Assembly: GCA_900314725.1 (NCBI GenBank)
Contig: OMWJ01000014.1
Coordinates: 1-47,842, forward strand
DNA: 47,842 nucleotides
From: an uncultured Bacteroidales bacterium
Lineage (GTDB): Bacteria > Bacteroidota > Bacteroidia > Bacteroidales > P3
Direction of reading: 5' to 3'
The position numbers were made by a program, and so were the translations under genes. Within the stretch, counting starts at the first letter, position 1. Each line of letters begins with the position of its first letter. The notes under the pieces are model-generated. The model was not told the DNA's origin, searched no databases, and saw nothing but the letters and a program-made list of their open reading frames with translations. Shown one piece after another: positions 43,186 to 47,842 of the stretch.

Positions 43186-44145
43186 TTAATTATTATTGGC
43201 AAATAAAGTCTCCACAAAAGCTTCTCTATTAAATATCTGCAAATCTTCCGCTTTTTCTCCTAATCCTATGTAACGAACAGGAATCTTGAACATATCAGAT
43301 ATACCTATTATGACTCCTCCTTTTGCTGTTCCGTCAAGTTTTGTAAGAGCCAAAGCATTAACTTCTGTTGCTGCGGTAAATTGTTTTGCTTGTTCTATTG
43401 CATTTTGACCCGTTGAAGCATCCAAAACCAAAAGAACTTCCTGTGGAGCTTCGGGCATAAGTTTCTGAAGTACTTTTTTTATCTTGCTAAGCTCGTTCAT
43501 CAAGCCTATTTTGTTATGTAATCTTCCTGCTGTGTCTATAATTACAACATCAGCTTCTTTACTTATGGCTGATTTTAAAGTATCAAAGGCAACACTTGCA
43601 GGATCTGCACCCATATTTTGAGCAACAATTTCTGTGTTTGTTCTTTCTGCCCAAACCTTTAGCTGATCTATGGCAGCAGCACGAAAAGTATCAGCCGCAC
43701 CAAGAATAACTTTTTTGCCTGCTTGAGTAAAATTGTGTGCAAGTTTTCCAATAGTAGTGGTCTTCCCTACTCCATTGACTCCAACAACTAAAATAACGTA
43801 TGGTTTTTTCTCTACTTGAAAGTCAAAACTATGGTCTTCGCTCAAATTGTTTTCAGCTAACAACGAAGCAATCTCTTCTTTCAATATTCTATTCAATTCA
43901 TTTGTTCCAAGATACTTGTCTCTTGCAACTCTTTCTTGAATCCTGTCTATTATTTTCAACGTTGTATCCACACCAACGTCAGCTTCAACAAGAATTTGTT
44001 CCAGATTATCTAAGACATCATCATCTATCGTACTTTTACCTGCAACAGCTCTGGTCAGTTTACTAAAAACACTTTCCTTAGTCTTCTGCAAACCTTTATC
44101 CAAAGTTTCCTTGTCTTGTTTCTTAAAAAAAGAAAAAATTCCCAT
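43186..44145 (-). CDS. ftsY: Signal recognition particle receptor FtsY
   Basis: FtsY is the GTPase receptor that docks the SRP-ribosome complex at the inner membrane and hands nascent membrane proteins to SecYEG. The 319-residue protein starts at ATG 44145 with the membrane-targeting MGIFSFFKKQ; a TTG two codons upstream is not needed. The NG domain is complete: helical bundle, P-loop GVNGVGKTTTIGKLA, the insertion-box motif DTFRAAAIDQL, DTAGRLH, TKLDGTAKGG and the closing VRYIGLGEKAEDLQIF. The acidic A domain of enterobacterial FtsY is missing, as is usual in Bacteroidota. It is downstream of the rpmG-DUF4295 pair on the same strand. Confidence 0.97.
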   Translation of the reverse strand: MGIFSFFKKQDKETLDKGLQKTKESVFSKLTRAVAGKSTIDDDVLDNLEQILVEADVGVDTTLKIIDRIQERVARDKYLGTNELNRILKEEIASLLAENNLSEDHSFDFQVEKKPYVILVVGVNGVGKTTTIGKLAHNFTQAGKKVILGAADTFRAAAIDQLKVWAERTNTEIVAQNMGADPASVAFDTLKSAISKEADVVIIDTAGRLHNKIGLMNELSKIKKVLQKLMPEAPQEVLLVLDASTGQNAIEQAKQFTAATEVNALALTKLDGTAKGGVIIGISDMFKIPVRYIGLGEKAEDLQIFNREAFVETLFANNN

Positions 44146-44245
44146 ATTCAAAACGCTTTATAAAACAAAAAAGCAGTTGCGTTTTTTCTGTGAAAGAAAG
44201 AACTCAACTACCAAAAATTTCGTCTAAGTCTGCTTAAAAGCAATC

Positions 44246-44404
44246 TTATTTTTTCTTTGCTAAAACTTCTTTTACCTTATCAGCTGGAACCAATTCCTCA
44301 GAAAAGAAATAAGCACCTGTCTTTTTTGAACGCTCTGTTCTAATTATCTTTGCAAAACTTGCACCATCAGAAGTCTTTAATGTTGCTACTACTTTCTTTG
44401 CCAT
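44246..44404 (-). CDS. DUF4295 small basic protein
   Basis: This 52-codon gene encodes a lysine-rich protein that begins MAKKVVATLKTSDGASFAKI, continues IRTERSKKTGAYFFSEE and ends VKEVLAKKK. From memory it is the DUF4295 family, a Bacteroidota-specific small protein always found beside rpmG. Its length, charge and constant neighbourhood suggest a ribosome-associated role, but none is proven. The start codon is preceded by AAGGAGAAT, a clear Shine-Dalgarno sequence, and lies 15 nt after rpmG, so they form an operon that may run into ftsY. Confidence 0.92.
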   Translation of the reverse strand: MAKKVVATLKTSDGASFAKIIRTERSKKTGAYFFSEELVPADKVKEVLAKKK

Positions 44405-44419
44405 TTTGTATTCTCCTTA

Positions 44420-44608
44420 TTATTTTATCTCTTTATGTACAGTTACTTTCTTTAAGTAAGGATTATATTTCTTTAATTCCAATCTATCTGGAGTGTTTTT
44501 CTTAGATTTTGTGGTAACGTATCTTGAAATCCCAGGAACTCCTGATGCCTTTTGCTCAGTACACTCCAATATAACTTGTACTCTAACGTCTTTTACTTTC
44601 TTTGCCAT
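44420..44608 (-). CDS. rpmG: Ribosomal protein L33
   Basis: The 62-residue basic protein has [45 protein letters not shown] and VTVHKEIK, the bacterial L33 pattern of the non-zinc-binding type (the C-terminal CxxC pair is absent). It is a structural protein of the large subunit near the E site. The order rpmG - DUF4295 - ftsY is the Bacteroidota arrangement. rpmB (L28), often the first gene of this cluster in relatives, is not upstream here; a promoter is instead. Confidence 0.96.
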   Translation of the reverse strand: MAKKVKDVRVQVILECTEQKASGVPGISRYVTTKSKKNTPDRLELKKYNPYLKKVTVHKEIK

Positions 44609-44631
44609 TGTTTTATCTAATTTTTGAGTTG

Positions 44632-44661
44632 CAAAAGTACTACTTTTTTTTACAATTGCAA
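44632..44661 (-). promoter_or_regulatory. Promoter of the rpmG operon
   Basis: On the minus strand TTG (44661-44659) and TACTTTTG (44639-44632) are 19 nt apart, matching the consensus; the leader is about 17 nt. Confidence 0.7.
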
Positions 44662-44708
44662 TGTTTTTGTCTTACTTTTTTAAATAAAATTACTAATATT
44701 AGTATAAA

Positions 44709-45167
44709 TTATTGATTTTCTTTTGATTGTTTTTCTTTTATAGAGGCATTTACATGATCAATACAAGATTTTTCATCGCTAAGATTTCCTATATAGAATG
44801 CTATTTTATTCGGTTCTTTAGTAAAATCTCGTATAAAACCGTAGTAAGTTGTATCTCCTGGTTCAAAGGCATGAGATATAGCACCTTTGTAACCATCTCT
44901 GCAATCAACTTCCATAGACAAGAAATAAATATCTCCGTTTTTGCCTCTGATAACATCAAAGTTAGTGAAACGTATTGAGGTATATTTCAATATATCCCTT
45001 CTTATGTTCAAGAGTTCTTTGTCTGTTGTCTTTGCATTAATACCAACAACGGCATAGTCCTTGGTAAATATGTATGGATAACAAACATTATCTGCTTCAT
45101 TGCTGTCTTGTGCATACACAAACAGCGAAAATAAAACTCCTAATACAAATATAGATAATTGCTTCAT
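44709..45167 (-). CDS. Secreted hypothetical protein
   Basis: The 152-residue product has a signal peptide (MKQLSIFVLGVLFSLFVYAQ) and a small mature domain with two pairs of strands (YAVVGINAKT, DIYFLSMEVDCRD, YYGFIRDF, KIAFYIGNL), three cysteines (VCYPYIF, VDCRDGYK, KSCIDHV) and a charged C-terminal helix. I recognise no family. It has its own promoter element, TACTTTTG on the minus strand at 45198-45191, and is separated from rpmG by about 100 nt. It probably resides in the periplasm. Confidence 0.7.
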   Translation of the reverse strand: MKQLSIFVLGVLFSLFVYAQDSNEADNVCYPYIFTKDYAVVGINAKTTDKELLNIRRDILKYTSIRFTNFDVIRGKNGDIYFLSMEVDCRDGYKGAISHAFEPGDTTYYGFIRDFTKEPNKIAFYIGNLSDEKSCIDHVNASIKEKQSKENQ

Positions 45168-45190
45168 AACTATTATAGGTTTTTAGGTTG

Positions 45191-45198
45191 CAAAAGTA
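45191..45198 (-). promoter_or_regulatory. Promoter element of the secreted hypothetical protein
   Basis: TACTTTTG on the minus strand matches TAnnTTTG, 23 nt before the start codon. Confidence 0.6.
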
Positions 45199-45271
45199 AC
45201 ACTTTTTTCCTAAATGAAGGCAATTTTTGTGCCAATGATTTCTTTTTTTATCTAAAAACAACAGCTTTCAG

Positions 45272-46516
45272 CTAATCTCTCTTGAAAATATCTCTTGTAT
45301 ATACTTTTTCTTTCACATCATCCAGACAACTGTCATATCTATTTGCTATTATCGCTTGACTCTCTCTTTTAAAGTCCTCAAGGTTATTTACTATCTTACT
45401 TCCAAAAAATGTTGTGCCATCTTCTAATGCAGGTTCATATATTATCACCTTTGCTCCTTTGGCTTTTATTCTCTTCATAACTCCTTGAATACTGCTCTGA
45501 CGGAAGTTGTCTGAATTGGATTTCATTGTCAAACGATAAACACCAACCACACATTCTTTTTCAGATGCTTGATTGAAGCTTGGAGAGTTGTAATAATCGT
45601 AATAACCTGCTTTCTTAAGAACTTGGTCTGCTATAAAATCTTTTCTTGTTCTATTGCTTTCCACTATGGCAGACATCATATTTTGCGGTACATCTTCATA
45701 GTTGGCGAGCAACTGCTTAGTATCTTTTGGAAGACAATAACCTCCATAGCCAAAACTTGGGTTATTGTAATGTGTTCCTATTCTTGGATCCAAACATACT
45801 CCTTCTATTATTTGTTGAGTATTTAGGTTCTTTATTTCTGCATATGTATCCAACTCATTAAAATAACTTACTCTAAGAGCCAAATAAGTATTTGCAAACA
45901 ATTTCACAGCTTCTGCTTCAGTTGTTCCCATAAACAATACAGGAACATTTTTATCTATTGCTCCACCCTTTACAAGTTCTGCAAACATTTTTGCTTTCTT
46001 CTCCAAATCCTTATCTTCCTGATCATAACCTACAATAATACGACTTGGATAAAGATTGTCATATAATGCTTTGCTCTCTCTTAAAAACTCTGGAGCAAAG
46101 ATAATATTTCTTGTATTAAACTTCTGTCTTACACTTTCAGTATATCCTACAGGTATAGTACTTTTTATAACCATTATAGCCTCAGGATTAACCTCAATAA
46201 CCTTTCCTATCACATCTTCAACAGCGGAAGTATCAAAGAAATTCTTTATCGGGTCATAGTTTGTCGGTGCTGCTATAACGACAAAATCAGCCTCTTTGTA
46301 TCCCTCTTGCCAATTTGTTGTCGCTTTAAGCGTAAGAGGTTTTTCCTTAAGGTATTTTTCTATATAGTCATCTTGTATTGGAGAAAGTCTGTTATTAACC
46401 ATATCCACTCTTTGTTCAACAATATCCACAGAAGTAACATCATTGTCTTGTGCTAAAAGCACTGCCAAACTCATCCCTACATAACCTGTTCCCGCAACTG
46501 AAATCTTTGTCTTCAT
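45272..46516 (-). CDS. ugd: UDP-glucose 6-dehydrogenase (nucleotide-sugar dehydrogenase)
   Basis: The enzyme oxidises UDP-glucose twice with NAD+ to UDP-glucuronate, a precursor for capsule and other surface glycans. The 414-residue protein has the N-terminal Rossmann motif [16 protein letters not shown] (7-22), [36 protein letters not shown] (substrate contacts), the central helix and [19 protein letters not shown]. The catalytic cysteine is in [18 protein letters not shown]. The C-terminal UDP-binding domain follows. The family of short Ugd proteins is consistent, and UDP-glucose is the likeliest substrate. The start codon is preceded by AAAAGGAGATAA, a good Shine-Dalgarno site. A TATTTTTG promoter element lies at 46601-46594 on the minus strand. 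It may serve the same surface polysaccharide as the Wza/Wzc-like pair. Confidence 0.93.
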   Translation of the reverse strand: MKTKISVAGTGYVGMSLAVLLAQDNDVTSVDIVEQRVDMVNNRLSPIQDDYIEKYLKEKPLTLKATTNWQEGYKEADFVVIAAPTNYDPIKNFFDTSAVEDVIGKVIEVNPEAIMVIKSTIPVGYTESVRQKFNTRNIIFAPEFLRESKALYDNLYPSRIIVGYDQEDKDLEKKAKMFAELVKGGAIDKNVPVLFMGTTEAEAVKLFANTYLALRVSYFNELDTYAEIKNLNTQQIIEGVCLDPRIGTHYNNPSFGYGGYCLPKDTKQLLANYEDVPQNMMSAIVESNRTRKDFIADQVLKKAGYYDYYNSPSFNQASEKECVVGVYRLTMKSNSDNFRQSSIQGVMKRIKAKGAKVIIYEPALEDGTTFFGSKIVNNLEDFKRESQAIIANRYDSCLDDVKEKVYTRDIFKRD

Positions 46517-46593
46517 TATTTTATCTCCTTTTTTTTGTTCTTATTCGGTTTTCACTTAAATACTGTTTCTGCTTTTAAATATAAAACGCTGGG

Positions 46594-46601
46594 CAAAAAT
46601 A
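46594..46601 (-). promoter_or_regulatory. Promoter element of ugd
   Basis: TATTTTTG on the minus strand matches TAnnTTTG, leaving a leader of about 70 nt. Confidence 0.5.
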
Positions 46602-46652
46602 CAACATTTTATTTATCATTGTAAAAAAATAGCAAGCATTTTACTAAAACAA

Positions 46653-46835
46653 TTATCTTATCACATCCGTTATCTTCTCTCCGTCCTTGTCTTTGAAGTT
46701 CAATGGAACAACTATTTTCCCACTCTGCGATAAGTCCTTAACACTTGTGTTTATCTCCACAGAGTTTATACCGCTGTTCTCTCCATACAGACGTATGCTT
46801 CCTATCTCTATCTCACTTTTTGGTATCAAATACAT
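46653..46835 (-). pseudogene. N-terminal fragment of a phage baseplate hub/late-control-like protein
   Basis: The 60-residue frame starts MYLIPKSEIEIGSIRLYGE and continues with NSVEINTSVKDLSQSGKIVVPLN before stopping at TDVIR. The pattern (a first strand IEIG, then VEINTSVKDLSQSGKIVVPL) resembles the N terminus of gene D/late-control-type hub proteins in Bacteroidota prophages, where full proteins are several hundred residues long. Only the first domain fragment survives. A second phage-like fragment lies on the same strand 420 bp upstream. Assigned from memory of the family pattern, so identity is tentative; the truncation is plain. Confidence 0.45.
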
Positions 46836-46908
46836 CGTTTAGGCACAATTTTTGGTGTTTATCTTTCGTTTAATATATGTTTAATAACCTTTTAAAAATC
46901 TTTTAATC

Positions 46909-47262
46909 ATGCGTTGTTTTATTGCTTTCTTCTTCGCTTTAACTGTTTCTTTCTTTGCTTTTTCTGAAAATGATAGTTGTTCGGTTGTCTCTTTTGATAA
47001 TGATGATTGCCCTCTTAAAGGGAGAGTAAAAATAGTAAAAGAGTATCCTGATTTAACTATTAAAATAGTGGAAGAATATCCTGATATTGAAGTAACCGTT
47101 GTTGATTCTTATGTAGAAGATGAATGCGGACGTATAATGATCGTTAATGAGTACCCTAATTTGTACGTAAAAATAGTTAATGAATACCCTGATATTACCA
47201 TACGTTTCAAAGATAGTAAATCTAAAGACATGTTTATCCAACAACTTACCAATCCTAAATAA
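46909..47262 (+). CDS. Small secreted EYPD-repeat protein
   Basis: The 117-residue protein has a signal peptide (MRCFIAFFFALTVSFFAFS) and a mature part made mostly of an 11-residue repeat of the type KIVxEYPDxxI. The copies are KIVKEYPDLTI, KIVEEYPDIEV, TVVDSYVEDE (degenerate), IMIVNEYPNLYV and KIVNEYPDITI. Each copy reads as one beta-strand plus a turn, so the product is probably a small beta-solenoid or sandwich. It recalls small secreted proteins in several phyla with SFPDFKVKIV-type repeats, whose function I do not know. It lies between two phage-derived fragments on the opposite strand and overlaps the second by 8 bases at its 3' end, so it may be prophage cargo. Confidence 0.75.
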   Translation: MRCFIAFFFALTVSFFAFSENDSCSVVSFDNDDCPLKGRVKIVKEYPDLTIKIVEEYPDIEVTVVDSYVEDECGRIMIVNEYPNLYVKIVNEYPDITIRFKDSKSKDMFIQQLTNPK

Positions 47263-47713
47263 AGAATTCTAATGGCTTAATACTATGTGCTGTAAATTTA
47301 TAACTTATTGTATCATTAAATCCCTCTACAAATTTCAATTCATCTAATTTTTCAATATACAAACTCTGTATATTTAAATCGTCCATTATCTTGCATTCCA
47401 ATACTTCTAAAATATCGTTGATTTCAAATAGTTCTCTAAGTTTTTTTACTCTCTCGCTTGGATAACTGTGTTCATCAAAATCCACAAGTATTCCGCTTAT
47501 GTTTATATCTCAACTCTTTGTTCCGAAGATATCTATCACATCACTATCGCTACCATGTACTGCCGTTTTCTCTATATTTTTACTTCTTGTAAGGATCAAC
47601 ACCGGTGGCGGAGCAAGTATTGTCGGTGTCTCCTCTGTAAGAATAGTGTTGGCAAATCTAAACTCTTTATCTTTATCCTTATACTCACGCTGTAAAACTA
47701 AGATGCGATAAGT
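47255..47713 (-). pseudogene. DUF6046-like phage protein, broken by an in-frame TGA and lacking its start
   Basis: Read on the minus strand from 47713, one continuous frame gives TYRILVLQREYKDKDKEF, then FRFANTILTEETPTIL and SKNIEKTAVHGSDSDVIDIF. It meets TGA at 47512-47510 and resumes as DINISGILVDFDEHSYPSER, FEINDILEVLECKIMDD and the end KPLEFFI. The two halves belong to one protein: the order of strands and the phrase INISGILV after the stop fit a family of Bacteroidota tail or baseplate proteins I recall as DUF6046. TGA is a normal stop elsewhere in the window, so this is a nonsense mutation. The 5' end is also missing: an in-frame TAA lies at 47716-47714 and no start codon is present. 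The apparent GTG start at 47485 is internal. Confidence 0.5.
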
Positions 47714-47842
47714 TTATTTATTTCAAAACACATCTGAAAGAACATAACAAAGACTTATATATCCAATGTATGAGATTTAAAGAAGATCAAAAGATATTCT
47801 TATATTCAGCAACTCTTAAACCTCCAAAAGATTATAAAAAGA
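47704..47842 (+). pseudogene. Possible N-terminal arm of a tyrosine recombinase (partial, no start codon)
   Basis: The plus-strand frame from 47704 to the window end is open for 46 codons and reads KFIYFKTHLKEHNKDLYI, then MRFKEDQKIFLYSATLK and PPKDYKK. The strand order and the LYSATLKPPKDYK phrase resemble the arm-type DNA-binding domain that starts Bacteroidota phage and transposon integrases (usual form FSTGIKVPPKxW). No start codon lies before it in frame close enough to be convincing, and it abuts the broken 5' end of the phage gene on the other strand, so it looks like a recombination junction. The gene continues beyond the window. Confidence 0.3.

Noticed and set aside
47255-47713. Alternative genetic code with TGA read as tryptophan
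   Set aside because: Intact genes in the window (stops at 40968-40970 and 42212-42214) end in TGA, and this phage gene also lacks a start, so simple decay is the better explanation.

Overview
The window is an AT-rich chromosomal segment of a member of the Bacteroidota, most likely order Bacteroidales. Support comes from the recurrent promoter element TAnnTTTG of this phylum, a protein with a type IX secretion C-terminal sorting domain, paired DUF1573 proteins, DUF4295 next to ribosomal protein L33, a Wza/Wzc-type export pair, and many small outer-membrane beta-barrels. TGA acts as an ordinary stop codon (the glycosyltransferase at 40017-40970 and its neighbour end in TGA), so the code is the standard bacterial one.

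Layout. 1-2.1 kb: 3' end of an S41 protease, a repeat array, a candidate structured RNA, a lipoprotein, a beta-barrel protein and the remnant of a duplicated copy of it. 2.1-8 kb: dnaK, another barrel protein, a probably acquired Cu/Zn-type efflux permease, inositol-phosphate synthase. 8.1-17.2 kb: a plus-strand run with a phosphoesterase, BASS transporter, DUF389 protein, tsaD, aroK, parE, a secreted protein, ptb, a PAS protein and a nitrilase-like amidase. 17.3-19.4 kb: a type IX-secreted surface protein under a cobalamin riboswitch. 19.5-26.9 kb: rpmH, rlmD, cinA, tRNA-Ser(GGA), an RsmI-like methylase, an aminotransferase, two DUF1573 proteins, gap. 27-33 kb: radical SAM protein, tyrosine autokinase and export protein for polysaccharide, miaB. 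33.2-39.8 kb: TetR, TolC, MFP and RND genes plus a PII-like protein, a complete tripartite efflux operon. 40-46.5 kb: glycosyltransferase and membrane protein pair, a barrel protein, ftsY, DUF4295, rpmG, a secreted protein and ugd. 46.6 kb to the end: decayed prophage and recombinase fragments around a small EYPD-repeat secreted protein.

The most unusual signal is a family of six intergenic arrays (about 0.27, 4.98, 17.2, 26.9, 33.1 and 42.3 kb). Each is built from mostly 21-22 bp units: a 5-nt head, a T-rich half and an A-rich half. Heads differ between arrays, but within an array they tend to be reverse complements of each other (CTTGG/CCAAG, CTTCG/CGAAG, GTTGA/TCAAC, CGGCG/CGCCG), so the arrays can fold into alternative hairpins and carry A/T tracts phased at two helical turns. 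I know of no described element with this architecture.

All calls come from reading the sequence and from recall of protein families. No database search was run.
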